DNA of 64,000 bases. Origin: DASUPK01 sp963774305. GTDB taxonomy: Bacteria; Actinomycetota; Thermoleophilia; Solirubrobacterales; 70-9. How positions within the stretch are numbered: position 1 is the stretch's first letter; each line of letters starts with the position of its first letter. This document shows positions 52,057 to 60,681 of the stretch, in pieces. The position numbers and the translations under genes are program-made. The stretch is taken from contig CAVZEM010000005.1 of the NCBI GenBank assembly GCA_963774305.1, positions 124,001-188,000 on the forward strand. Direction: 5' to 3'. A model generated the notes under the pieces. The model had not been told where the DNA came from. It saw only the letters and a program-made list of their open reading frames with translations, and did no database searches.

Positions 52057-54078
52057 ATGGGTCAAGGAGAGGAAGCGGGCACCGTCCTGAGCGACTCGCA
52101 GCAGGCGATCCTGACCGCGGTCTGCGACACGGTCGTTCCATCGCTGCCGCGGGACCGCGACCCGGAAGGGCTCTGGGCGCGGAAGGCGAGCGACATCGGC
52201 GTTGACGCCGGCGCCGCACAGCTGATCTCCGAGATCCCGGATCCCGAACTGCAGGGCGGGCTGCTGCAGCTGATCGATGCGCTCGGCGGGCAGGGCATCA
52301 CCCGTGCCCCGTCGCAGGAGTCGAGGGAGCAGATCCTCCGCAACACCGCGCTCTCCGATCCACGAGCGGCCGCGGGAGTGGCCGCGCTGATCAACATGAC
52401 CCTCTTCCTCCACTACGGGGCGCCCGACCCGCAGACCGGCCAGAACCCGAACTGGAAGACCTTCCGCTACCCGGGTCCGATCACGGCGCCGCCGGAGGTC
52501 GAGAAGCCGCTGCGCATCCATGAGCCGCAGGGACCCGAGGAGACCCTGGAGGCCGACGTCTGCATCGTCGGCTCCGGCTCGGGTGGCGCCGTGTGCGCGG
52601 CCGTCCTGGCGGCTCGCGGCCTGGATGTCGTCGTGCTCGAGGCCGCCGGCTACTACAACGAATCCGACTTCACCCAGCTCGAGCTGCCCGCCTACCAGCA
52701 GATGTTCTGGCGCGGCGGGCCGAACCCGACCGCCGACGGCAACGTCAGCCTGGTCGCAGGCACCACGCTGGGCGGCGGCACCACCATCAACTGGACCAAC
52801 TGCCTGCGCACCCGTCCGTGGGTCCGGGAGCAGTGGGCTGAGCACGGCCTGGACGGCGTCGACGGTGCCGAGTTCGACCGCCACCTGGACGCCGTCTGGG
52901 AGCGGGTCACCGCCAACGACGGCTGCAGCGATCTGAACGGCACGCAGCAGCGGCTTCGCGAGGGCACGGAGGCGCTCGGCTGGAGCTTCGAGACGATCGT
53001 TCGCAACACCGATCCCGGGAAGTACACGCCGGAGCAGGCGGGCTATCTCGGCTTCGGCGATCAGTCGGGCAGCAAGCGGAGTGCGGATCGCACCTGGCTG
53101 GCCGATGCGCAGGATCACGGCGCCCGCTTTTTGACCTTCACCCGCGCCACGCGAGTGCTGACCGAGGGCGGCCGGGCGAGCGGCGTCGAGGCGGTCTGGC
53201 AGACGCCGGAGGGCCGCGGTGCGCAGGTGACCGTCAAGGCGCCTCGCGTGGTGGTGGCGTGCGGCTCGCTGGAGTCGCCGGCGCTGCTGCTCCGGTCCGG
53301 CATCGGCGGGCCCGCCGCCGGGCAGAACCTCCGGCTGCATCCATCGAGCGTGGTCGGCGCCGCTTACGGCACGGACCAGGAGGCGTGGTGGGGGCCGCCC
53401 CAGGCCGGGCTCTGCGACGAGTTCGCCGACACCGGCGAGGGGTATGGCTTCCTGATCGAGACGGCCCAGTACGCGCCCGGCCTGATCGGCTCCGCGACTC
53501 CGTGGATCTCCGGCGTCGACCACAAGCAGCGGATGGAGGAGTTCCGGTTCACCGGCACGTTCATCTCGCTGACCCGCGACCGCGGCGCCGGTTCGGTCGG
53601 CGTCGACGCGAACGGCGAGGCCGTTCCGCTCTACTCCGTCACCGATCCGCTCGACCTCGAGAACCTGAAGAAGGGGATCGAGGTCCAGGTTCGGCTTCAC
53701 GAGGCAGCTGGTGCCCATCAGATCGGGCCGCTCGCGGAGGGTGCGCCGACCTGGCGCCGCGGCGACGATCTCGAGGCGTTCATCGCCGGCGTCCAGCGCA
53801 TCCCCTTCAGGGCCGGCGGCCACAAGCTCTTCAGCGCCCACCAGATGGGCACCTGCCGGATGGGTCAGGACCCGCAGACGTCGGTCGCCGGGCCCTTCGG
53901 CGAGCTGCATGAGACGAAGGGCGTCTGGATCGGGGACGGCAGCGCGTTCCCGACCTCGTCGGGGACCAACCCGATGATTTCGATCATGTCGCTGGCGCAC
54001 CGGACGGCGGAGGCGATCGCCGACGAGGCGGGCGCGTCTGGTGAGGCGAAGCAGACCGAAGCCGCACAGCCGGCCTGA
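52057..54078 (+). CDS. GMC oxidoreductase, long-chain alcohol oxidase-like
   Basis: A 673-residue flavoenzyme. The N-terminal ~150 residues (LSDSQQAILTAVCDTVVPSL) resemble gluconate dehydrogenase subunit 3 and the front part of plant/yeast long-chain alcohol oxidases. The FAD loop VGSGSGGAVCAAVLA lies near 170, GGGTTINW near 235, and the C-terminal catalytic region SAHQMGTCRMG and GTNPMISIM near 595-640. It should oxidise a fatty or other hydrophobic alcohol to an aldehyde. An aldehyde dehydrogenase gene follows 26 bases on, supporting an alcohol-to-acid path. The soluble form lacks a signal peptide. Confidence 0.82.
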   Translation: MGQGEEAGTVLSDSQQAILTAVCDTVVPSLPRDRDPEGLWARKASDIGVDAGAAQLISEIPDPELQGGLLQLIDALGGQGITRAPSQESREQILRNTALSDPRAAAGVAALINMTLFLHYGAPDPQTGQNPNWKTFRYPGPITAPPEVEKPLRIHEPQGPEETLEADVCIVGSGSGGAVCAAVLAARGLDVVVLEAAGYYNESDFTQLELPAYQQMFWRGGPNPTADGNVSLVAGTTLGGGTTINWTNCLRTRPWVREQWAEHGLDGVDGAEFDRHLDAVWERVTANDGCSDLNGTQQRLREGTEALGWSFETIVRNTDPGKYTPEQAGYLGFGDQSGSKRSADRTWLADAQDHGARFLTFTRATRVLTEGGRASGVEAVWQTPEGRGAQVTVKAPRVVVACGSLESPALLLRSGIGGPAAGQNLRLHPSSVVGAAYGTDQEAWWGPPQAGLCDEFADTGEGYGFLIETAQYAPGLIGSATPWISGVDHKQRMEEFRFTGTFISLTRDRGAGSVGVDANGEAVPLYSVTDPLDLENLKKGIEVQVRLHEAAGAHQIGPLAEGAPTWRRGDDLEAFIAGVQRIPFRAGGHKLFSAHQMGTCRMGQDPQTSVAGPFGELHETKGVWIGDGSAFPTSSGTNPMISIMSLAHRTAEAIADEAGASGEAKQTEAAQPA

Positions 54079-54104
54079 GCAACTTCGAAACAGGAGGAAT
54101 CAAC

Positions 54105-55571
54105 TTGGCTACCGAGACCGCTGCTCCCGCCCAGGTCGGGCATCCCACCGACGAGATCGTCCGCGACCGCCTCTACATCGGCGGCGAGTGGGTGGAGCCG
54201 TCGGGAGACGGCACGATCGAGGTGATCGACTCGACCACCGAGCAGGTGATCGGGCGGATCCCCGAGGGGACCCCCGAGGACGTCGATCGCGCGGTGGCGG
54301 CGGCGCGCGCAGGCTTCGAGGCTTGGCGGCAGGTCCCGGTCGAGCAAAGGGTCGACGCCTGCACGGCGATCAGCGCGGCGCTCGCCGAGCGCGCGGATGA
54401 GATTGCGGCCCTGGTGGCCGCCGAGGTCGGAATGCCGCTGCCGCTGGCGCGGCAGATCCAGGCCGGTCTGCCGGCGATGGACTTCGGCTCGATGGCCCAG
54501 GTCGCGTCGGAAGTCGCCTGGGAGGAGCAGATCGGAAACTCGCTGATCGTGCGCGAGCCGGTGGGCGTGGTCGGTTGCATCACACCGTGGAACTACCCGC
54601 TCCACCAGATCTGCGCCAAGGTGGGCCCGGCCCTGACCGCGGGCTGCTCCGTGGTGGTGAAGCCGAGCGAGGTGACGCCGCTCACCTCGTTCATCCTCGC
54701 CGAGATCATCGACTCGCTCGACCTGCCGGCCGGGGTCTTCAACCTGGTGACCGGCTTCGGCCCGGTCGTGGGCGAGGCGATCGCGGCAAGCGACGACGTG
54801 GACATGGTCTCCTTCACGGGCTCCACTCGCGCCGGCCGGCGGGTCTCGGAGGTCGCCTCGCAGACCGTCAAGCGGGTCGCGCTCGAGCTCGGCGGCAAGT
54901 CGGCGAACGTGATCCTCGACGACGCGGACCTGAAGGCCGCCGTGGGCTACGGGGTCTCCAACTGCTACCTCAACTCCGGCCAGACCTGCAGCGCGCACAC
55001 GCGGATGCTGGTCCCGCGCGAGAAGCTGGCCGAGGCCGAGCAGATCGCGGCCGCGGCCGCCGAGAAGGCGAAGCCCGGCGATCCCTTCGAGGCCGGCACC
55101 CGGATCGGGCCGCTGGTCTCCGAGGCGCAGCAGGAGCGCGTGCGGAGCTTCATCGAGAAGGGCCAGGAGGAGGGCGCCAAGCTCGTCAGCGGCGGCGTCG
55201 AGCCGCCCGAGGGCCTGGATACCGGGTACTTCGTGCGACCGACCGTCTTCTCGGACGTGAAGCCGGACATGACCATCGCCCAGGAGGAGATCTTCGGGCC
55301 GGTGCTCTCGATCATTCCCTACGAGGACGAGGACGAGGCGGCTGAGATCGCCAACTCGACCATCTACGGGCTGGATGGAGGCGTCTGGTCGGCCGACCCC
55401 GAGCGCGCCAAGGCATTCGCGCGGCGGATGCGCACGGGCCAGGTGCAGATCAACGGCGCCACCTTCAACCCGCTGGCGCCCTTCGGCGGCTTCAAGCAGT
55501 CGGGCAGCGGCCGTGAGTACGGCCGCTTTGGTCTCGAGGAGTTCCTCGAGACCAAGAGCATTCAGCTCTAG
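54105..55571 (+). CDS. NAD(P)-dependent aldehyde dehydrogenase
   Basis: A 488-residue aldehyde dehydrogenase. ITPWNYPLHQ (oxyanion Asn), ALELGGKSANVIL (Glu general base) and NSGQTCSAHTRM (catalytic Cys, about residue 291) are intact, with GGFKQSGSGREYGR at the C-terminus. TTG at 54105 follows a strong AGGAGG. It forms an operon with the GMC alcohol oxidase and probably converts its aldehyde product to the acid. The specific substrate is not known. Confidence 0.9.
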   Translation: MATETAAPAQVGHPTDEIVRDRLYIGGEWVEPSGDGTIEVIDSTTEQVIGRIPEGTPEDVDRAVAAARAGFEAWRQVPVEQRVDACTAISAALAERADEIAALVAAEVGMPLPLARQIQAGLPAMDFGSMAQVASEVAWEEQIGNSLIVREPVGVVGCITPWNYPLHQICAKVGPALTAGCSVVVKPSEVTPLTSFILAEIIDSLDLPAGVFNLVTGFGPVVGEAIAASDDVDMVSFTGSTRAGRRVSEVASQTVKRVALELGGKSANVILDDADLKAAVGYGVSNCYLNSGQTCSAHTRMLVPREKLAEAEQIAAAAAEKAKPGDPFEAGTRIGPLVSEAQQERVRSFIEKGQEEGAKLVSGGVEPPEGLDTGYFVRPTVFSDVKPDMTIAQEEIFGPVLSIIPYEDEDEAAEIANSTIYGLDGGVWSADPERAKAFARRMRTGQVQINGATFNPLAPFGGFKQSGSGREYGRFGLEEFLETKSIQL

Positions 55572-55628
55572 ACGAGCCGTTCCGGCGGGCGCGCGCAGCA
55601 GTGGCGTCGTGACCCGAGACGATCGACG

Positions 55629-56345
55629 CTAGCCGGGCTTGCCGTGACCGTTCGCGGCGCCCCCGCCCTGAACGCCCGTTTGCCCCGGGGCACTGCCCGA
55701 GTTCCCGGGCGAGGCCGGCGAGCCAGACCCTCTGGACGGGTTCTGCGAACTGCCATGAGGCTTCACGTGTCCGAGGGCATTTCCTTCGGGCGGGGAGGCG
55801 GGACCGGGGACAGGTCCCTTGCCGTGGCGACGAACCCGGCGGCCGGGCTTGCCCGCGGTGGTGTGGTTCTGCGCGCGCTCAGCCTGGCCGTGGGAACCCT
55901 GGGACTGGTCACGGGAGGTTGTGGACTCGCTCTGTGACGAGTTTTGAATGGACGCCGGTGTTGTGGTCTTGGCCCTGGGACTGGAGGAAGGTTGGTTGGG
56001 CAAAGACACGCCAGCCGAATCGAAGGCAGACCGGACTGGACTCGGCATCGTGACGCCGGCGAATGCCAAACCGGCGAGCAGCAAGGGCAGGGCGGCCACG
56101 ATGACGCCGACCCGTGCTATCCGAGCGCGTCGCTGGAGCCCGGCGCCGCCGTGAGAGCGTGGGGCGCCTCGCCTCGCGGCCCGGCCTTCCATCTCCAAGG
56201 TCGAAGCGCGGGCGGCCTGGGCGAGCCTCGGGACCAACTCGGCATCCAGTCTCGGATCCGGGCGACTCGGAACAGCTGCCTGCAACGCCTTTTCGAACAT
56301 GACGACCTCGTTCATTCCACCCCAGTAAGCGCCGTTGCCGGTCAC
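55629..56345 (-). CDS. single-pass membrane protein with disordered exterior, possible anti-sigma partner
   Basis: A 238-residue protein. About 80 N-terminal residues are soluble (FEKALQAAVPSRPDPRLDAE), one membrane helix (about 79-99) follows, and the remaining ~140 residues are Ser/Pro/Gly/Gln-rich and disordered. The start overlaps the sigma factor stop by four bases. Such placement is typical of an anti-sigma factor, but no zinc-binding ZAS motif (HxxxCxxC) is seen, so it would be an unusual one. Confidence 0.65.
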   Translation of the reverse strand: MTGNGAYWGGMNEVVMFEKALQAAVPSRPDPRLDAELVPRLAQAARASTLEMEGRAARRGAPRSHGGAGLQRRARIARVGVIVAALPLLLAGLAFAGVTMPSPVRSAFDSAGVSLPNQPSSSPRAKTTTPASIQNSSQSESTTSRDQSQGSHGQAERAQNHTTAGKPGRRVRRHGKGPVPGPASPPEGNALGHVKPHGSSQNPSRGSGSPASPGNSGSAPGQTGVQGGGAANGHGKPG

Positions 56346-56893
56346 AGGGTTACCCCCTTTCGGGTCAGCTCCCGCTTGATCGCCGCGAGTCCGCGCCGCT
56401 GCAGCGCCTTCACCGCACCGGGTCGCTTATCCATTGCCCTGGCGACATTCTCGATGCTGAGGTCCCCAATCACACGGAGAAGCAGCACTTCCCGTTGTTC
56501 ATCCGAAAGGCCGGCTAGCACCTCCTGGACCCGCTCCAGGCCGATCCTCGCCAGTGCCTCCTCAGCAGCATCCGCGACTCGCGCCCTCGGCTCGGGTGGC
56601 TCCGGGGTGAGGTCAACCGGCCGCCTTGCCGAGTGACGGCGGGCGTCGATCAGCCGGTGATGCGAGATGGTGAAGACCCAGGCGCGAAAGCTCTCCTGAT
56701 CGCCCTCGAAGCCACCGATGTCCCGGGCGACTTGCAGGAAAGCCTCGCTCAGAACGTCCTCTGGATCCGGAGCGCCGTTCGCGCGCAAATAGCCGAGCAC
56801 GACAGGCGCCAGCTCGGCGAAGATCTCTGCCCAAGCGGCCTCATCGCCATCTCGCGCCCGGCTGAGCCGCCGCGTAAAGCGATCACCGGCCAC
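56342..56893 (-). CDS. ECF-type RNA polymerase sigma factor
   Basis: A 183-residue sigma factor with regions 2 (VLGYLRANGAPDPEDVLSEA, about 32-51) and 4 (LSDEQREVLLLRVIGDLSIE, about 127-146). GTG 56893 was chosen because a TACGGT -10 lies six bases upstream; the ATG at 56926 lies inside a hairpin. It is coupled to the membrane gene downstream and follows a secreted-protein gene. The target promoters are unknown. Confidence 0.85.
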   Translation of the reverse strand: MAGDRFTRRLSRARDGDEAAWAEIFAELAPVVLGYLRANGAPDPEDVLSEAFLQVARDIGGFEGDQESFRAWVFTISHHRLIDARRHSARRPVDLTPEPPEPRARVADAAEEALARIGLERVQEVLAGLSDEQREVLLLRVIGDLSIENVARAMDKRPGAVKALQRRGLAAIKRELTRKGVTL

Positions 56894-56899
56894 GCCGCG

Positions 56900-56905
56900 A
56901 CCGTA
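56900..56905 (-). promoter_or_regulatory. -10 element TACGGT, leaderless sigma gene
   Basis: Read on the minus strand, TACGGT ends six bases before the GTG at 56893, just after the terminator hairpin. Confidence 0.5.
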
Positions 56906-56907
56906 GC

Positions 56908-56945
56908 GCAGGCGAGCGGGCCGCACATGCGGGCCGCTCGCCTGC
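56908..56945 (-). terminator. 17-bp hairpin after the secreted-protein gene
   Basis: Arms GCAGGCGAGCGGGCCGC (56908-56924) and GCGGGCCGCTCGCCTGC (56929-56945) pair with one mismatch around an ACAT loop. On the minus strand it lies nineteen bases after the stop at 56965. No U run follows, as is common in actinobacteria. Confidence 0.6.
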
Positions 56946-56964
56946 CCTTCAGTGCCAACTGCGG

Positions 56965-57441
56965 CTACGGTGCGACCGTGAGGGTGGTCTGGCCTGGGGC
57001 GCTCAAGCAGGTGATCTTCCTGCCCTTCTTCGCCTTCTTGCCCTTCTTCGCGCTTCCGACCTTACGATCCGTCTGCCCAGCCGTCGCCTGAAGCGTCACG
57101 GTCGCCGGCGCCGCATCCGCGGGCTTTGGCAACGTGGCCGCGAAGTCACCGTTCGGGCCGGTCATTGCCGTCACGGTCAACGGGGTGGTGCCACCGGTCC
57201 CGACGTATGAGAACTGCACCGTCCGGTCCTTGCGACAGCCACTCGTGGCCATCACATTGCCCGTCACCGAGATGGTGCTCGCCGTCGGTGTCACGGTGCT
57301 CGGGCTCGCCGTCAGCGAGATGGAACCGGGCGCCTGCTTTGGTGCCTTCGGGCCATGCCCTTTGTTGCCGAGTGCCCCTGGGGCTACGGCCATGCAGGCG
57401 ATCAACGACCCGAGGGCGATCATGGTGAGGCGCTTTCGCAT
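56965..57441 (-). CDS. secreted Ig-like protein of unknown function
   Basis: A 158-residue exported protein. A signal peptide (about 1-25, ending ALG) is followed by a Lys/Pro linker and a beta-sandwich-like domain with PSTVTPTASTISVTGNV and TVTAMTGPNGDFAATLPKP, then a Lys/Gly-rich loop and a last strand. Two cysteines could pair. GGGAAAGGAAC precedes ATG 57439-57441. It lies upstream of the sigma locus on the same strand but is separated from it by a terminator. Confidence 0.65.
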   Translation of the reverse strand: MRKRLTMIALGSLIACMAVAPGALGNKGHGPKAPKQAPGSISLTASPSTVTPTASTISVTGNVMATSGCRKDRTVQFSYVGTGGTTPLTVTAMTGPNGDFAATLPKPADAAPATVTLQATAGQTDRKVGSAKKGKKAKKGRKITCLSAPGQTTLTVAP

Positions 57442-57570
57442 TCTGTTCCTTTCCCTAGCTTCCGATTGCCTCTAGTCGGTACAGCGCCCGGGACCGATGC
57501 GGGGATACGGGTGTATTTGAAGACCGCTTCCCATGCAAAGCGGCGCCTTTGGCGCGTGGGAGCTCGCAGT

Positions 57571-57576
57571 TACTCT
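57571..57576 (+). promoter_or_regulatory. -10 element TACTCT, proA leaderless start
   Basis: TACTCT ends six bases before the GTG at 57583. Confidence 0.5.
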
Positions 57577-57582
57577 TAGAGG

Positions 57583-58848
57583 GTGGCCACCGCAGCAAAG
57601 ACCGTCGCCGAGGCCTGTCGTGAGGCCAAGGATGCTTCCCACCAGCTGGCGCGCGCCAGCCGGGACGAGAAGGACGCCTGCCTGAGGGATCTGGCGGACC
57701 GGATCGACGCTTCGGTCGAGGGGCTGCTCGAGGCCAATCGGGCCGACGTCGATGCTGGGCGCGAGGAGGGGCTCAATGAGGCTCTCCTCGATCGCCTGAC
57801 GCTCACGGAGGTCAGGGTTGCGGAGATGGCCAAGGGTGTGCGTGAGATCGCCGAGCTGCCGGATCCGGTGGGCGAGGTGGTCGAGGGCTGGACGCTCGAG
57901 AATGGCCTGGAGGTCGCCAAGAAGCGGGTTCCGATCGGCGTGGTCGCCGTGGTCTATGAAGCGCGGCCGAATGTGACCATCGATGCCGCTGCCCTTTGCC
58001 TGAAGAGCGGGAACGCCGCGGTGCTGCGCGGGTCGAGCAGCGCCGAGAGCTCCAACGCGTTCCTGGCCGGGCTGCTTGCGGATGCGCTTGCCGCCGCCGA
58101 GCTGCCGGCCGCCTCCGTCTCGCTGCTCTCCGGCGGGGGGCATGAGCAGCTCGCCGAGCTCGCCACGGCCGAGGGGCTGGTCGATCTGATCATTCCCCGG
58201 GGTGGCGAGGGGCTGAAGAATGCGCTCAAGGCCGTCGCGAAGGTGCCGGTGATGTACGCGGCCGCGGGCAACTGCCATGTGTACGTCCATCAGGACGCGG
58301 ATCTGGAGATGGCGGAGCGGGTCGCCTACAACGCCAAGGTGCAGCGGCCGGGAGTGTGCAACGCGGCCGAGACGCTGCTGGTGCACCGGGACGTCGCTGC
58401 GGAGCTGCTGCCGGGGCTGCTCGCGAAGTTGAGCGAGGCGGGCGTCGAGCTGGTCGGCGATCAGCGGACGCGGGAATCAGCGGGGTCCACTTCCGTCGAT
58501 GAGGCCTCGGAGGTGGATTGGGACACGGAGTACCACGGCCTGAAGATGGCGGTGGGGGTGGTGGACTCACTGGGTGAGGCGATCGATCACATCAATCGGC
58601 ACGGCACCGGACATTCCGATGCGATCGTGACCCGCTCGCAGGAGGTGGGCGATGAGTTCACCGACGCGGTCGACTCGGCGGCGGTCTACGTCAACGCGTC
58701 CACGCGGTTCACCGACGGCTACGAGTTCGGGATGGGCGCGGAGATCGGCAATTCAACCCAGAAGCTGCACGCGCGCGGGCCGATCGGGCTGCGCGAGCTG
58801 ACGACCACCAAGTACGTCGTGCACGGCAGCGGACAGATCAGGGAGTAG
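57583..58848 (+). CDS. proA: gamma-glutamyl phosphate reductase
   Basis: A 421-residue NADPH-dependent enzyme of the aldehyde dehydrogenase superfamily, second step of proline synthesis. PIGVVAVVYEARPNVTID, NAAVLRGSS, the catalytic Cys in QRPGVCNAAETLLVH (about residue 264) and VYVNASTRFTDGYEFGMGAEIG are family blocks. It starts its own transcript and continues into nadD and rsfS. The GTG is leaderless. Confidence 0.94.
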   Translation: MATAAKTVAEACREAKDASHQLARASRDEKDACLRDLADRIDASVEGLLEANRADVDAGREEGLNEALLDRLTLTEVRVAEMAKGVREIAELPDPVGEVVEGWTLENGLEVAKKRVPIGVVAVVYEARPNVTIDAAALCLKSGNAAVLRGSSSAESSNAFLAGLLADALAAAELPAASVSLLSGGGHEQLAELATAEGLVDLIIPRGGEGLKNALKAVAKVPVMYAAAGNCHVYVHQDADLEMAERVAYNAKVQRPGVCNAAETLLVHRDVAAELLPGLLAKLSEAGVELVGDQRTRESAGSTSVDEASEVDWDTEYHGLKMAVGVVDSLGEAIDHINRHGTGHSDAIVTRSQEVGDEFTDAVDSAAVYVNASTRFTDGYEFGMGAEIGNSTQKLHARGPIGLRELTTTKYVVHGSGQIRE

Positions 58849-58852
58849 TGCG

Positions 58853-59449
58853 GTCGCTCGGATCGGGGTCCTGGGCGGGGCCTTCAACCCGCCCCACGTG
58901 GGACATCTACTGCTCGCCCAGGAGGCGCGCTGGCAGCTCGGTCTGGACCGGGTGTTGCTCATGGTGACCAGAAAGGCGCCGCACAAGGAGATCGAGGACG
59001 ATCCCGGCGCGGACGTCCGGCTGGAGATGGCGGTGTTGGCGGCCGACGGCGAGGATGGGGTGGAGGCGTCGGACATCGAGGTCGAGCGCGACGAGACCTC
59101 CTACAGCTACCGGACGCTCGAGCTGCTGGCGGAGCGGGAGCCGCAAGACGAGCTGTTCTTCCTGCTCGGCGCGGACATGGCCGCGGGGCTGGCGAGCTGG
59201 AAGGAGCCGGCTCGCGTTCTGGAGCTGGCGAAGCTCGGGGTGGTGCCGCGGCCCGGCGTCGGGCTGGGGGCGGTGAGCTCAGCGCTGGAGCGGCTCGGTG
59301 CCGCCGATCGGGCAGAGATAATCGACATGCCACTTTGCGGAGCGTCCTCGACCACAGTCAGGCAGCGAGCGCGGGAGGGAAAGCCGCTGCGACATCTGGT
59401 TCCCGATCCGGTGGTGAGGGTGATCGCCGAGAGGGAGCTGTACCGGTGA
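58853..59449 (+). CDS. nadD: nicotinate-nucleotide adenylyltransferase, non-canonical start
   Basis: About 198 residues. It adenylates nicotinate mononucleotide in NAD synthesis. The nucleotidyl-transferase motif GGAFNPPHVGH lies near residues 7-17 and the C-terminal ISSTxVR-like block reads ASSTTVRQRAREG. The first ATG, GTG or TTG in frame (GTG 58898) would remove GGAFNPPH. GTC at 58853 gives the typical MARIGVLGG opening and lies seven bases after AGGGAG; ATC 58862 is an alternative. This is either a non-canonical start or a single-base change. Confidence 0.88.
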   Translation, partial: VARIGVLGGAFNPPHVGHLLLAQEARWQLGLDRVLLMVTRKAPHKEIEDDPGADVRLEMAVLAADGEDGVEASDIEVERDETSYSYRTLELLAEREPQDELFFLLGADMAAGLASWKEPARVLELAKLGVVPRPGVGLGAVSSALERLGAADRAEIIDMPLCGASSTTVRQRAREGKPLRHLVPDPVVRVIAERELYR

Positions 59450-59850
59450 CGCGCGGGACGGAGATGAGCTCGGAGGAGCTGGCGCGCCGCCTGGCCGCGA
59501 TCGCCGACGACAAGAAGGCGACCGAACTGGTGGCCCTGGACGTGCGGCAGCTGGTCGGCTACACGGATTACCTGGTGATCTGCACGGCTCGGAACGAGCG
59601 GCAGGCGAAGGCGATCCACGACGAGGTCTACCACCAGCTCAAGCGTGACGGATGGCTTCCGGCTCGCGTCGAGGGGGAGCGGGAGGCGGAGTGGGTGCTG
59701 ATGGACTACCTCGACGCCGTCCTGCACGTCTTCACGCCGGAGCTGCGCGAGCGGTACCGGCTCGAGATGCTCTGGGGCGAGGCCGGGCAGCTTGATCTGG
59801 ATTTGTCCGGTGCCAGCGGCCACCAGGCCGCACCACTTCGAATTAAGTAG
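59446..59850 (+). CDS. rsfS: ribosomal silencing factor RsfS
   Basis: A 134-residue protein that binds L14 and blocks subunit joining in starvation. ELVALDVRQLVGYTDYLVIC (about residues 27-46) and DGWLPARVEGEREAEWVLMDY are family blocks. GTG 59446 overlaps the nadD stop; ATG 59464 is an alternative. Its last ~12 codons are formed by repeat copy B, which replaces the usual C-terminus with SGASGHQAAPLRIK. Confidence 0.9.
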   Translation: MTRGTEMSSEELARRLAAIADDKKATELVALDVRQLVGYTDYLVICTARNERQAKAIHDEVYHQLKRDGWLPARVEGEREAEWVLMDYLDAVLHVFTPELRERYRLEMLWGEAGQLDLDLSGASGHQAAPLRIK

Positions 59851-59890
59851 GGCGGCCGCTCGTGGCCGCGACTTGATGGCGAAGCCGTCC
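59818..59890 (+). repeat. dispersed GGCC-rich repeat, copy B
   Basis: GGCCACCAGGCCGC, then GGGCGGCCGCTCGTGGCC at 59849-59866, then GGCGAAGCCGTCC. It overlaps the 3' end of rsfS and the first codons of the next gene, so it has been co-opted as coding sequence at both sides. Confidence 0.75.
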
Positions 59891-60610
59891 GCCGCCCGCC
59901 GTAGCCTCCCGCTCGTGTCGAAGGAGCGTTTCCGGCGCGCCTTGCGGGGCTACGACCCAGATGAGGTCGATGCCGCGATCGAGGCGCGTGACGCCCGGCT
60001 CGCCCGTCTCGAACGGGAGGCGCAGCGGTTGGCCGAGCGGGTCGTCGAGCGGGAGAAGCGGCTGCAGGATGCGCTGAAGCGGCCGATGACGGCGGTGGTC
60101 AGCAAGGGGGTCGAGGAGATCTACGGGCAGGCGCGACGGCAGGCGACACGGATCCGGATGAAGGCGCTCGAGGACGCCGTGCAGATGGCTGACCGAGTGA
60201 CCGAGCTGTCCGGGCTCCGGGATGAGCTCGGGGCGCGAGTGTCCGAGCTGGCCGAGGTGGCGAGGACTCGCCTTGGCATCGAGGAGGAGCGGCCGGCGGT
60301 GGGAACCGAGCCGGCTCAGGCCGGGGTGTACGCGGGGAAGGTTGAGATCGAGGTGGGGCCGCTCAACGATTTCGCGCAGCTGACGGGCTTCGAGGACGCG
60401 GCGGCGGGCATCGACGGCGCGTCCGAGATCAAGGTGAAGCGGTTCTCGGGTGGCCGGGCGTGGGTCTCGATGAACCTGGAGAACCCGATCGACCTGTTGC
60501 GCGCCCTCGAGGAGACCGCCCCGTTCGACTTCGTCGTGCGAGATACGCGCCGGAACGGCCTGGTCCTCGACGTGGACGAGGGCGACGCCGAGCAGAACCG
60601 CGCGGCGTAG
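59876..60610 (+). CDS. DivIVA-domain protein
   Basis: About 244 residues. An N-terminal DivIVA-like segment RRALRGYDPDEVDAAIEARD (about 20-39) starts a coiled coil of about 70 residues, followed by a C-terminal globular domain (about 150-240) with KVEIEVGPLNDFAQLTGFED and FDFVVRDTRRNGLVLDVD, which I do not recognise. It may act at the poles or with wall machinery, as in other DivIVA proteins. The ATG at 59876 lies in repeat B; GTG 59915 is a possible older start. Confidence 0.72.
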   Translation: MAKPSAARRSLPLVSKERFRRALRGYDPDEVDAAIEARDARLARLEREAQRLAERVVEREKRLQDALKRPMTAVVSKGVEEIYGQARRQATRIRMKALEDAVQMADRVTELSGLRDELGARVSELAEVARTRLGIEEERPAVGTEPAQAGVYAGKVEIEVGPLNDFAQLTGFEDAAAGIDGASEIKVKRFSGGRAWVSMNLENPIDLLRALEETAPFDFVVRDTRRNGLVLDVDEGDAEQNRAA

Positions 60611-60681
60611 CGCACAGCGCCTCCAAACTCTCCTGACATTTCGCGCGCCCTCTGTGGCAACGCCTGAGCGAGTATTGCCAG

